In this document: positions 24,983-33,201 of the stretch, piece after piece
Layout: each line of letters begins with the position of its first letter
How positions within the stretch are numbered: position 1 is the first letter of the stretch
Source of the DNA: Hydrogenophaga sp. SL48
Lineage (GTDB): Bacteria > Pseudomonadota > Gammaproteobacteria > Burkholderiales > Burkholderiaceae_C
Direction: 5' to 3'
DNA length: 64,000 bases
Assembly: GCF_021729865.1 (NCBI RefSeq)
Contig: NZ_CP063400.1
Span: 4,712,001-4,776,000 of the forward strand
Position numbers and translations under genes: made by a program
The notes under the pieces: model-generated
Databases searched by the model: none
What the model saw: only the letters and a program-made list of their open reading frames with translations
Told to the model about the DNA's origin: nothing

Positions 24983-26091
24983 GAACCGACATTCACGAAG
25001 CCGGCGGCGGCGAGGCGCCCGCGCCCAGGCCGGTGAAAAAGAACTACATCCGGCCGCTCGACATCAAACACGGCCGCATCGACATGGGCCACGGCGCGGG
25101 CGGCAAGGCCGCTGCGCAGCTGATCGAGGAGCTGTTCCTCGCGGCCTTCGACAACCCATTCCTGCGCCAGGGCGATGACGGCGCGGTGCTGTCGCTGCCG
25201 GCCTTCGACCCCGCCGAAGGGCGGCTGGTGATGGCGACCGACGGTCACGTGATCTCGCCGCTGTTCTTCCCCGGTGGCGACATTGGCTGCCTTTCGGTGC
25301 ACGGCACGGTGAACGACGTCGCGATGTGTGGCGCCAAGCCGCTGTACCTGAGCGCGAGCTTCATCATCGAAGAAGGCTTTCCGCTGATTGACCTGCAGCG
25401 CATCGTGAAGTCCATGGCCGCCGCCTCGCGCGAGGCCGGTGTGCCCGTGGTCACGGGCGACACCAAGGTGGTGGAGCAGGGCAAGGGCGACGGCGTGTTC
25501 ATCAGCACCACCGGCGTGGGCGTGCTGCCGCCGGGTGTGTCGATCAGCGGGCGCAACGCGCGGCCCGGCGATGTGGTGGTGCTCTCCGGCAGCATTGGCG
25601 ACCACGGCGTGGCCGTGCTCTCGCAGCGCGAGTCGCTGGCCTTCGAGACCACGATCGAAAGCGACACCGCCGCGCTGCACACCCTGGTGGCCGCGATGCT
25701 GGCCGCAGCCCCGGGCGCCGTGCGCGTGCTGCGGGACCCCACGCGCGGGGGCCTCGCCACCACGCTCAACGAGGTGGCGCGCCAGTCGGGCGTGGGCATG
25801 CTGCTGCGGGAGGCCGCCATTCCCGTGAAGCCGCAGGTGGACGCGGCGTGTGAGCTGCTGGGTCTGGACCCGCTCTACGTCGCCAACGAAGGCAAGCTGA
25901 TCGCGGTGGTGGCGCCCGAGGCGGCCGACGCGGTGCTCGCCGCGATGCGCGCGCACCCGCTGGGGCAGGACGCGGCGCGCATCGGCGAGGTCACGGCCGA
26001 CCCGCACCACTTCGTGCAGATGGCCACGCGCTTCGGCGGGCGGCGGGTGGTGGACTGGCTGAGTGGGGAACAGTTGCCGAGGATTTGTTGA
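24979..26091 (+). CDS. hypE: Hydrogenase maturation protein HypE (thiocarbamate dehydratase)
   Basis: 370 residues. It dehydrates a carbamoyl group on its C-terminal cysteine to thiocyanate, the CN source. The PurM-like fold shows MGHGAGGKAAAQLIEELF, GDDGAVL, GVPVVTGDTKVVEQG and RDPTRGGLATTLNEVA, and the protein ends LPRIC with the catalytic cysteine last. About 20 extra N-terminal residues (GGGEAPAPRPVKKN) precede the usual start. ATG overlaps hypD by 4 bp. Confidence 0.97.
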   Translation: MRTDIHEAGGGEAPAPRPVKKNYIRPLDIKHGRIDMGHGAGGKAAAQLIEELFLAAFDNPFLRQGDDGAVLSLPAFDPAEGRLVMATDGHVISPLFFPGGDIGCLSVHGTVNDVAMCGAKPLYLSASFIIEEGFPLIDLQRIVKSMAAASREAGVPVVTGDTKVVEQGKGDGVFISTTGVGVLPPGVSISGRNARPGDVVVLSGSIGDHGVAVLSQRESLAFETTIESDTAALHTLVAAMLAAAPGAVRVLRDPTRGGLATTLNEVARQSGVGMLLREAAIPVKPQVDAACELLGLDPLYVANEGKLIAVVAPEAADAVLAAMRAHPLGQDAARIGEVTADPHHFVQMATRFGGRRVVDWLSGEQLPRIC

Positions 26092-26106
26092 TCCCCGTGC
26101 ATTGTT

Positions 26107-26205
26107 GACCCCCCCGCGCCGCCTTCGGCGTCACCCCCCCCAGGGGGCAACGCTGGCGGCCCGGCGAAGCCGGTTCCGCGGCGTTCTGGGTTGGGGCACT
26201 TCGCG
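26107..26205. repeat. Dispersed palindromic repeat R6, type A
   Basis: CCCCCGCGCCGCCTTCGGCGTC, a run of C and G as the hairpin, then GGCGGCCCGGCGAAGCCGGTTC. It fills most of the 178-bp gap between hypE and the next gene and marks the boundary between the hyp genes and the hoxX/hoxA part. Confidence 0.7.
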
Positions 26206-26269
26206 TCGGGTGATGAGCGCCATGTCGGTTGAGGTCGGGGCCCAAAACAAAAGAGACGAGGAGACGGGC

Positions 26270-26791
26270 ATGTCGAGTGGGGTGTTTCAGAAGACCGAGA
26301 GCGGCAAGGCCGAGATCGCCCGGCGGCAGGCGGGGCTGTCGGCCGCCACGCGCACGGTGCTGATCATGGTGAACGGCAGCGATTCGGTGTCGGCCCTGAT
26401 GGCGCGTGGGCTGCCGCAGCTGCAGGGACATCTGGACACGCTGCTGGCGCTGGGGTTGATCGAGCCGGTGGTGGCGCGTGCCGCGCCGGCGGCGCCGCCC
26501 ACGGCACCGTCCGTCACGCTACCGCCCGTGGCGCCTCTTCCGAGCGAGGTGCCGGCGAACGCCTCGCCGCTGGCCGCAGGGCCCAGCCTTGATGCCCTGC
26601 GCCGCAAAGCCCTGGTGCATCTGGGCAACCATTTCGGACCCGACACGCCCCTCGTGGCGAAGGCCCTGCTCGCCGCGCGCACGGCCGCCGAGTTCAACGC
26701 CGCGCTGGACGGCATCGAGTCCAAACTCGCCATCTACATGGGGCGCAAGCAGGCCGCGCGCGAGCTGCAGGCACTGCGCCCCGCCACCTGA
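26270..26791 (+). CDS. Hypothetical protein between hypE and hoxX
   Basis: 173 residues. The N-terminal third (FQKTESGKAEIARRQAGLSA through LLALGLIEPV) has the look of a winged-helix-like unit common in uncharacterised Burkholderiales proteins. A Pro/Ala linker of about 50 residues follows, then a helical C-terminus with RKALVHLGNHFGPDTPLVAK. No catalytic or metal motif is visible. The ATG at 26270 has GACGAGGAG 8-14 bases upstream. It ends 7 bp before hoxX, so it is transcribed with it. I do not know its role; a link to regulation is possible but unproven. Confidence 0.75.
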   Translation: MSSGVFQKTESGKAEIARRQAGLSAATRTVLIMVNGSDSVSALMARGLPQLQGHLDTLLALGLIEPVVARAAPAAPPTAPSVTLPPVAPLPSEVPANASPLAAGPSLDALRRKALVHLGNHFGPDTPLVAKALLAARTAAEFNAALDGIESKLAIYMGRKQAARELQALRPAT

Positions 26792-26798
26792 ACACCCG

Positions 26799-28553
26799 AT
26801 GAACCCCTTGCGCATCCTCCTGCTCTGCCACAGCTTCAACAGCCTCACCCAGCGGCTTTTCGCCGAGCTGCGCGCGGCGGGCCACACCCTGAGCGTGGAG
26901 CTCGACATCGCCGACAGCGTGACCGAAGAGGCCGTGGCCCTGTTCCGGCCCGACCTGGTGCTGGCGCCGTTCCTCAAGCGCCGCATCCCGGCCACGGTGT
27001 GGCAGCGCGTGACCTGCCTCGTGGTGCACCCCGGACCGCCCGGTGACCAGGGGCCGTCGGCGCTGGACTGGGCGGTCTGGCGCGGCGAGCCGCATTGGGG
27101 CGTGACGGTGCTGCAGGCCAATGGCGATTTCGATGCTGGCCCGGTCTGGGCGCACGCGGCATTTCCCCTGCGCGAGGCCACCAAGGGCAGCCTGTACCGG
27201 CGCGAGGTCACCCAGGCCGCGCTGCAGGCCTCGCGGGCCGCCGTGCAACGCTTCGCTGGTGGCGAGCGCGAAGCACCGGCGTGGACCGACGGGGCGCCGC
27301 TGGTGCGCTGGCAACCTCTCTTGCGCCAGAACGAACGCGCGGTCCACTGGGCCGAAGACAGCACCGCCACCGTGCTCGCCAAACTCCGCAGCGGCGACGG
27401 CCAGCCCGGCGTGCTCGACGCGCTCTGGGGCCAGCCCTGTTACCTGGGCGATGCTCACCCGGCCAGCGCTGCCACCATGGCCGAGTTCAGCAATGCCGAA
27501 CCCGGCGCCTTGCTGGCCGTGCGCGACGGCGCGCTGCTGCGCCGCACAGTGGATGGCGGCGTCTGGATCGGCCAGGCACGCCGTGCCGACCCGCCTGGCA
27601 CAACGCCTGCGCAGTGCAGTTTCAAGCAGGTGGCGGCCGAGCTGTTCGCCAGCGAAGCCGCGGGTCTGCCGCAGCGCCCGGTGTCGCCGGAGCGGGCGCC
27701 CGACGAGTGGGGCGAACTGCGCTACACCGAACACGGCCCCGAGGGTGCGCGTGTGGGCTGTCTGAGCTTCGACTTCTACAACGGCGCCATGTCCACCGCA
27801 CGTTGCGAACGCCTGCGCGATGCGCTGCTGCGGGTGCGCGAGCGCGACACCCAGGTGTTGCTGCTGCTGGGCGGCGAAGGCTTCTTCAGCAACGGCATCG
27901 ACCTCAACAGCATCGAGGCCGCGGCCCACCGCCCGGGCGACAGCGCCGCCGACGCCTCCTGGCGCAACATCCACGCCATGAACGACGTGGCGCTCGGTGT
28001 GCTGCAGACCACCGACCGGCTCACCGTCAGCGTGCTGCGCGGCAACGCGGGCGCGGGCGGCGCCTTCCTCGCGCTGGCGGCCGACCAGGTCTGGGCGCAC
28101 GGCAGCGTGGTGCTCAACCCGCACTACAAGAACATGGGCAACCTCTACGGTTCCGAGTACTGGACCTACCTGCTGCCGCGCCGCCTGGGCGAGGCGGGCG
28201 CGAAAGACCTGATGGCGCAGCGCCTGCCGCTGCTGGCCGCCGAAGCACTGAGGATCGGCCTGATCGACCACGACGATGAGGGGCCGCGCGAAGGCTTCGA
28301 AGAACGTTGCCTGGAGCGCGCGCTGGCGCTGGCCGCCTCCTACAATCAAAGTGGCGCGTTGGCAGCCCAACAGGCCCGGCGCGAGCAGGACGAAGCCCAT
28401 CGTCCGCTGGCCCACTACCGCGAACAGGAACTGGCGCGCATGCACCGCAATTTCTACGGCTTCGATCCCAGCTACCACGTGGCACGCCACCACTTCGTGC
28501 ACAAGCAGCCGCACGCCTGGACGCCGCGTCATTTGGCTGTGCATCGGCTGTGA
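26799..28553 (+). CDS. hoxX: HoxX/HypX: formyl-transferase-like and enoyl-CoA-hydratase-like maturation enzyme
   Basis: 584 residues. The N-terminal domain resembles formyl-THF hydrolases/transferases (LCHSFNSLTQRL, LVVHPGPPGDQGPSALDWA, NGDFDAGPVW). The C-terminal domain is crotonase-like (LLLGGEGFFSNGIDLNSIE, GNAGAGGAFLALAADQVW, HYKNMGNLYGSEYW). HypX makes carbon monoxide from formyl-THF via formyl-CoA as the CO ligand under air. Its presence agrees with aerobic hydrogenase synthesis. The stop overlaps the GTG of hoxA. Confidence 0.94.
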   Translation: MNPLRILLLCHSFNSLTQRLFAELRAAGHTLSVELDIADSVTEEAVALFRPDLVLAPFLKRRIPATVWQRVTCLVVHPGPPGDQGPSALDWAVWRGEPHWGVTVLQANGDFDAGPVWAHAAFPLREATKGSLYRREVTQAALQASRAAVQRFAGGEREAPAWTDGAPLVRWQPLLRQNERAVHWAEDSTATVLAKLRSGDGQPGVLDALWGQPCYLGDAHPASAATMAEFSNAEPGALLAVRDGALLRRTVDGGVWIGQARRADPPGTTPAQCSFKQVAAELFASEAAGLPQRPVSPERAPDEWGELRYTEHGPEGARVGCLSFDFYNGAMSTARCERLRDALLRVRERDTQVLLLLGGEGFFSNGIDLNSIEAAAHRPGDSAADASWRNIHAMNDVALGVLQTTDRLTVSVLRGNAGAGGAFLALAADQVWAHGSVVLNPHYKNMGNLYGSEYWTYLLPRRLGEAGAKDLMAQRLPLLAAEALRIGLIDHDDEGPREGFEERCLERALALAASYNQSGALAAQQARREQDEAHRPLAHYREQELARMHRNFYGFDPSYHVARHHFVHKQPHAWTPRHLAVHRL

Positions 28554-30010
28554 CACCGCCCCTCATCTCAGAAGCCCTGCCCACCGTGCTCGTGGTGGAC
28601 GACGAGGTGCGTTCGCAGGACGCGATGCGGCGCACGCTGGACGAGGACTTCACGGTCTTCACCGCGAGCAGCGCCGACGAGGCGCGTGGCCTGCTGCAGC
28701 GCCAGCCGGTGAGCGTGATCCTGTGTGACCAGCGCATGCCCGGCGTGACGGGCGTGACCTTTCTGAAAGAGGTGCGCGAGCAGTGGCCGGAGACCGTGCG
28801 CATCGTGATCTCGGGCTACACCGATTCCGAGGACATCATCGCGGGCATCAACGAGGCCGGCATCTACCAGTACATCCTCAAGCCCTGGGCGCCCGACCAC
28901 CTGCTCGACTCGGTGCGCAACGCCGTGGAAGCCCAGGCCCTGCAGCGCCAGACCAGCCGGCTCGACCTGGAGCTGCGCACCAGCAACCGCGTGCTGCGCC
29001 AGCGCACGGCCACACAGATGGCGCAGGCGCGCAGCAGCTTCGGCTTCGACCGCATCGTGCGCGCGCCCGGCAGCCCGCTGGACCTGGTGTGCGAGATGGC
29101 CGGGCGTGTCGCGCGTTACGACATCCCGGCGCTGGTGCTGGGCGAGTCCGGCACCGGCAAGGAACTGCTGGCGCGCGCCATGCACTACGCCTCGCGCCGC
29201 CAGTCCGGGCCGTTCGTGGTGGAGAACTGCGCCGCCATCCCCGACTCTCTGCTCGAATCCGAGCTCTTCGGCCACAAGCGCGGCGCCTTCACCGGCGCCT
29301 TCGAAGACCACCTCGGCCTGTTCCAGCGCGCCAGCGGCGGCACCGTGTTCCTCGACGAGATCGGCGAGACCTCGCCGGCGTTTCAGGTGAAGCTGCTGCG
29401 TGTGCTGCAGGAGGGCGAGGTGCGGCCCGTGGGCGGTGCGCGCCCGGTGCCGGTGGACGTGCGCGTGATCGCCGCCACCCACCGCCACCTGGAGCAGCGC
29501 GTGCGCGACGGCCTGTTCCGCGAAGACCTGTACTACCGCATCGCCGGCATCACCATCACCGTGCCACCGCTGCGCGAGCGCGTGGCCGACATCCCGCCCA
29601 TCGCGCGCCAGATCGCGCTGGACGTGGCGGCCGAGCTGGGCCACCCCGGCGCCAGCCTGACCGACGAAACCCTGGCCTGCCTGCTGGCCTACCCCTGGCC
29701 CGGCAACATCCGCGAGCTGCGCAACGAGATCGCGCGCGCCATGGCCTTGCACGAAGGCGCGCAGCTGCCGCCCGGCGCCTTCTCGCCGCGCGTGCTGCAG
29801 GGCCGCGCCGCGGGCGGCGCCGACAACCTGGCCGCCGCCATCCCGAGCAGCGGCACGCTCACCGAACGCCTGGACGTGATCGAAGCCATGCTGCTGCGCG
29901 AAACCCTGCTGCGCCAGCGCTGGAACAAGACCCGCGCGGCCCAGGAACTGGGCCTGTCGCGCGTCGGCTTGCGCAGCAAGATGCAGCGCTTCGGTCTCGA
30001 CAAGCCATGA
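28550..30010 (+). CDS. hoxA: Sigma-54-dependent response regulator HoxA
   Basis: 486 residues. Receiver domain with VVDDE (16-20) and the phospho-acceptor D60 in VILCDQRMPG; AAA+ domain with GESGTGKE (198-205), GAFTGA (245-250) and FLDEIG; C-terminal Fis-type helix-turn-helix WNKTRAAQELGLSRVGLRSK. It activates hydrogenase transcription with RpoN and responds to the HoxBC-HoxJ sensor. In related systems the non-phosphorylated form is active. The GTG at 28550 is taken as start: it overlaps the hoxX stop (GTGA), gives the usual length and leaves only about 12 residues before the receiver fold. Confidence 0.95.
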   Translation: MTPPLISEALPTVLVVDDEVRSQDAMRRTLDEDFTVFTASSADEARGLLQRQPVSVILCDQRMPGVTGVTFLKEVREQWPETVRIVISGYTDSEDIIAGINEAGIYQYILKPWAPDHLLDSVRNAVEAQALQRQTSRLDLELRTSNRVLRQRTATQMAQARSSFGFDRIVRAPGSPLDLVCEMAGRVARYDIPALVLGESGTGKELLARAMHYASRRQSGPFVVENCAAIPDSLLESELFGHKRGAFTGAFEDHLGLFQRASGGTVFLDEIGETSPAFQVKLLRVLQEGEVRPVGGARPVPVDVRVIAATHRHLEQRVRDGLFREDLYYRIAGITITVPPLRERVADIPPIARQIALDVAAELGHPGASLTDETLACLLAYPWPGNIRELRNEIARAMALHEGAQLPPGAFSPRVLQGRAAGGADNLAAAIPSSGTLTERLDVIEAMLLRETLLRQRWNKTRAAQELGLSRVGLRSKMQRFGLDKP

Positions 30011-31830
30011 CCGCTTTCGACCAGTCCCGTGCCTTCCACGCCGCCGAAGCGGCACTCGCCCGCTGGGGCCACGACCCGCACGCGCTCGTGCAGGTGCTGC
30101 GCGAGACGCAGGCACAGACCCACTGGTTGCCGCGCGCCTTGTTGACGCACATCGCACAAGCCTTGCACCTGCCGCTGGCCCAGGTCGAAGGCGTGGCCAC
30201 GTTCTACCGCTTCTTCCACACCCGGCCGGTGGGGCGGCTGCGGGTGCTGTTCTCCGACAACATCACCGACCGTTTGCTCGGCAGCGAGGCCCTGCTGGCC
30301 CGCCTGTGCAAGCGGCTGGGCCTGGCGCCGGGCGAGACCGATGCCCAGGGCCGGTTCAGCGCCGACCGCGCTTCGTGCACCGGCCTGTGCGACCAGGGGC
30401 CGGCGCTGCTGGTCAACCACCACCAGGTCATCACCCGCCTCGACGCCGACCGGGTGGACGCGCTCGCCGCGCTCATGTTGTCAGAGGTGCCGGTGGGCGA
30501 CTGGCCCGCCGACTGGTTCCAGGTGCACAACACGGTGCACCGGGCCGATGCGCTGCTGAGCGGCCTGCCGGCCGACGAGCCCGCGCTGCCCGCCGTGCTC
30601 GCGCGCGAACCGCAGGCCCTGATCGACGAGGTGGCTCGGGCCGGCCTGCGCGGGCGTGGCGGCGCCGGCTTTCCGACCGCGCGGAAGTGGCAGGCCTGCA
30701 GCGATGCCAGCGGGCCGCAACGCTGCGTGGTCTGCAACGCCGACGAAGGTGAGCCCGGCACCTTCAAGGACCGCGCCCTGCTCAGCGACCACGCCGACGC
30801 GGTGTTCGACGGCATGACCATCGCCGCGCGCGCCGTCGGTGCGCAGCAGGGCTGGCTCTACCTGCGCGGCGAATACCGTTACCTGCTGCCGCACCTGCAG
30901 GCCGTGCTGGAGCGCCGCCGCGCGGACGGCCTGCTGGGCGCCAACGCCGCCGGCCTGCCCGGATTTCACTTCGACATCGGCATCCACCTTGGCGCCGGCG
31001 CCTACGTCTGCGGCGAGGAGTCGGCCCTGATCGAGTCGCTGGAAGGCCAGCGCGGCGCGCCTCGCATCCGCCCGCCGTTTCCGGTGGAGCGCGGCTACCT
31101 GGGGCGCCCGACCGTGGTCAACAACGTCGAGACCTTGGTGGCGGTGGCCCACATTGCGCGGCGCGGCGGCGCCTGGTGGTCCGGCATCGGCCTCGCGTCG
31201 TCCACCGGCACCAAGATCCATTCGGTCTCGGGCGACTGCGAGCGCCCGGGCCTCTACGAATACCCGATGGGCACACCCATCGCGCAGATCCTCGCCGACT
31301 GCGGCGCCCACGACACCCAGGCGGTGCAGGTGGGCGGCCCCTCGGGCACCTGCGTGCCCGCCTCGGGCTTTCACCGGCGCATCGCGTTCGACGACGTGCC
31401 CAGCGCCGGCGCCTTCATGGTGTTCAACGCCACGCGCGACCTGTTCGAGGTGGCGCGCCACTTCGCCCGCTTCTTTGCGCACGAAAGCTGCGGCCTCTGC
31501 ACGCCCTGCCGCGTCGGCACCGAGCTGGTGGTGCGGCGGCTGGACAAGCTGGCCCACGAACGCGGCGCCGGTCGCGGCTCGGCCTTCGACCTGGAACGCC
31601 TGCACGAGCTGGATGAGCTGCTGCACAGCGGCACGCACTGTGGCCTCGGCGCCTCGGCCTGCAACCCGCTGCGCGACACCCTGGCCCACTTCGGGCAGGC
31701 CTACGCCTCGCGTACCACCACGCCGCGCTTTGAGCCCGAGCTGAACCTCGACGCCGAACTCTCGGCCGCGCGCCGTGTCACGGGGCGCACCGACCCGGGT
31801 GCCCACCTGCACACGGAGGACTCTCCATGA
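30007..31830 (+). CDS. hoxF: NAD-reducing hydrogenase diaphorase subunit HoxF
   Basis: 607 residues. Fusion of a NuoE-like N-terminus (1-160) and a NuoF-like domain. The NADH/FMN part shows RGRGGAGFPTARKW (215-228), NADEGEPGTFKDR and GAGAYVCGEESALIESLEG; the cluster-binding block is ESCGLCTPCRVGTEL with a further Cys in GTHCGLGASACNP. In the NuoE-like part only the second cysteine pair remains (SCTGLC at 123-128). It transfers electrons from the hydrogenase module to NAD+ in the cytoplasm. ATG overlaps the hoxA stop by 4 bp, so regulator and soluble hydrogenase are co-translated. Confidence 0.96.
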   Translation: MTAFDQSRAFHAAEAALARWGHDPHALVQVLRETQAQTHWLPRALLTHIAQALHLPLAQVEGVATFYRFFHTRPVGRLRVLFSDNITDRLLGSEALLARLCKRLGLAPGETDAQGRFSADRASCTGLCDQGPALLVNHHQVITRLDADRVDALAALMLSEVPVGDWPADWFQVHNTVHRADALLSGLPADEPALPAVLAREPQALIDEVARAGLRGRGGAGFPTARKWQACSDASGPQRCVVCNADEGEPGTFKDRALLSDHADAVFDGMTIAARAVGAQQGWLYLRGEYRYLLPHLQAVLERRRADGLLGANAAGLPGFHFDIGIHLGAGAYVCGEESALIESLEGQRGAPRIRPPFPVERGYLGRPTVVNNVETLVAVAHIARRGGAWWSGIGLASSTGTKIHSVSGDCERPGLYEYPMGTPIAQILADCGAHDTQAVQVGGPSGTCVPASGFHRRIAFDDVPSAGAFMVFNATRDLFEVARHFARFFAHESCGLCTPCRVGTELVVRRLDKLAHERGAGRGSAFDLERLHELDELLHSGTHCGLGASACNPLRDTLAHFGQAYASRTTTPRFEPELNLDAELSAARRVTGRTDPGAHLHTEDSP

Positions 31831-32531
31831 GTGGACCGCGCAACGACCCGCCTTCGGTGTTCCAGTTCGACGGCCAGCCGGTGCCGCTGCAGCCTGGTGA
31901 CACCATCCTGCAGGCCGCGCAGCGCGCCGGCCACGAGGTGCCCCATCTGTGCTGGCACCCCGAGGTCTCGGCCAGTGCCTCGTGCCGGGTCTGCACGGTG
32001 CACGTCGACGGCCGGCCCGCCGCGGCCTGCACCACCGCCGCGGCCGCCGGCCAGCGCGTGGACTGTCACACCGCCGACCTGCGCACCCAGCGCCTGCGCC
32101 TGTTGCAGATGCTCTTCGTCGAGGGCAATCACTTCTGCCCCGGCTGCGAGAAAAGCGGTCACTGCCTGCTGCAGGAACAGGCACAACGCGCCGGCATGAC
32201 CGACCTGCATTTCGAAGCGCTCAACCCCGAGCGCCCGGTCGACGCCAGCCACCCCGACGTGCTGTTCGAGCCCAACCGATGCATCCTGTGCCAGCTCTGT
32301 GTGCGCGCCAGCGACGAGATCGACCACAAGCAGGTCTTCGCCATCGGCGGCCACGGCATCGCCACGCGGCTGCTGATCAACAGCGACAGCGGCCGGCTGG
32401 GCGACAGCGCGCTGTCGGCGGACGACCGCGCCGCCCACATCTGCCCGGTGGGCGCGCTGCTGCCCAAGCGGATCGGCTTTGCGGTGCCCATCGGCCAGCG
32501 CCGGTTCGACGATGCGGAGACGCGTGGATGA
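31827..32531 (+). CDS. hoxU: NAD-reducing hydrogenase subunit HoxU
   Basis: 234 residues. Equivalent to the N-terminal part of NuoG. A [2Fe-2S] ferredoxin-like domain (HLCWHPEVSASASCRVC), a His-Cys cluster region (GNHFCPGCEKSGHCLLQ) and a [4Fe-4S] region (EPNRCILCQLCVRASDE, with HICPVGALLPKR) carry electrons between HoxHY and HoxF. Overlaps both neighbours by 4 bp. GGAGGA precedes the ATG. Confidence 0.96.
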   Translation: MSGPRNDPPSVFQFDGQPVPLQPGDTILQAAQRAGHEVPHLCWHPEVSASASCRVCTVHVDGRPAAACTTAAAAGQRVDCHTADLRTQRLRLLQMLFVEGNHFCPGCEKSGHCLLQEQAQRAGMTDLHFEALNPERPVDASHPDVLFEPNRCILCQLCVRASDEIDHKQVFAIGGHGIATRLLINSDSGRLGDSALSADDRAAHICPVGALLPKRIGFAVPIGQRRFDDAETRG

Positions 32532-33061
32532 GCACAGACACCCAAGCCCCCCGCAAGCTGCGCGTGGCCACGGTCTCGCTGGCCGGCTGCTTCGGTTGCC
32601 ACATGTCCTTCCTCGACATCGACGAGCGCCTGTTCGAGCTGATCGAGCTGATTGAATTCGACCGCTCGCCGCTGACCGACATCAAGACCGTGGGGCCGTG
32701 TGACATCGGCCTGGTCGAGGGCGGGCTGTGCAACGCCGAAAACGTCGAGGTGCTGCGCGCCTTCCGCGCCAACTGCCGTGTGCTCGTGGCGGTCGGCGCC
32801 TGCGCCATCACCGGCGGCCTGCCGGCCTTGCGCAACCACCTCGATGTGGGCGACATGCTGCAGGCCGTGTACGGCACCGTGCCCAACGACCCCGAGCTGC
32901 CGCTGCCGCTCAACCGCGTGCTGCCGATCCACGAGGTGGTGCAGATCGACCACGCGCTGTCGGGCTGCCCGCCACCGGCCGACGCCTTCTGGCAGCTGTT
33001 GCAGGACCTGATGGCCGGGCGCGAACCCGCTCTGAAAAAGGGGTTGATCCGCTATGACTGA
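32528..33061 (+). CDS. hoxY: NAD-reducing hydrogenase small subunit HoxY
   Basis: 177 residues, much shorter than HoxK and with no signal peptide, as expected for a cytoplasmic enzyme. Only the proximal cluster ligands are present: SLAGCFGCHMSFLD, VGACAITGGLPALRN and SGCPPPAD. An FMN-like site is known in this subunit family. ATG overlaps hoxU by 4 bp. A repeat of about 90 bp (R7) separates it from hoxH. Confidence 0.95.
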   Translation: MSTDTQAPRKLRVATVSLAGCFGCHMSFLDIDERLFELIELIEFDRSPLTDIKTVGPCDIGLVEGGLCNAENVEVLRAFRANCRVLVAVGACAITGGLPALRNHLDVGDMLQAVYGTVPNDPELPLPLNRVLPIHEVVQIDHALSGCPPPADAFWQLLQDLMAGREPALKKGLIRYD

Positions 33062-33063
33062 AT

Positions 33064-33152
33064 ATGGAGCCCCCCTGCGCCGCTTCGCGTCTTCCCCCCG
33101 GGGGACGGCACTGGCCGTCCGGCAAAGCCGGCCCGGCGGTGCCCCTGGGTGG
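33064..33152. repeat. Dispersed palindromic repeat R7, type A
   Basis: CCCCTGCGCCGCTTCGCGTC, a CCCCCCGGGGG hairpin and GTCCGGCAAAGCCGGCCCGG lie between hoxY and hoxH. The hoxH frame is open through it from an upstream ATG at 33064, but the true hoxH start is taken as 33202. Confidence 0.75.
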
Positions 33153-33201
33153 CGTTGTGCCATGCGTCGTGTGTCGCGCTCAGCGCGGTGGATCAACTGC
33201 C

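Noticed and set aside
33064..33201. Longer HoxH starting at the upstream ATG
   Set aside because: The added 46 residues are repeat and spacer sequence, and the ATG at 33202 is closer to the family start.
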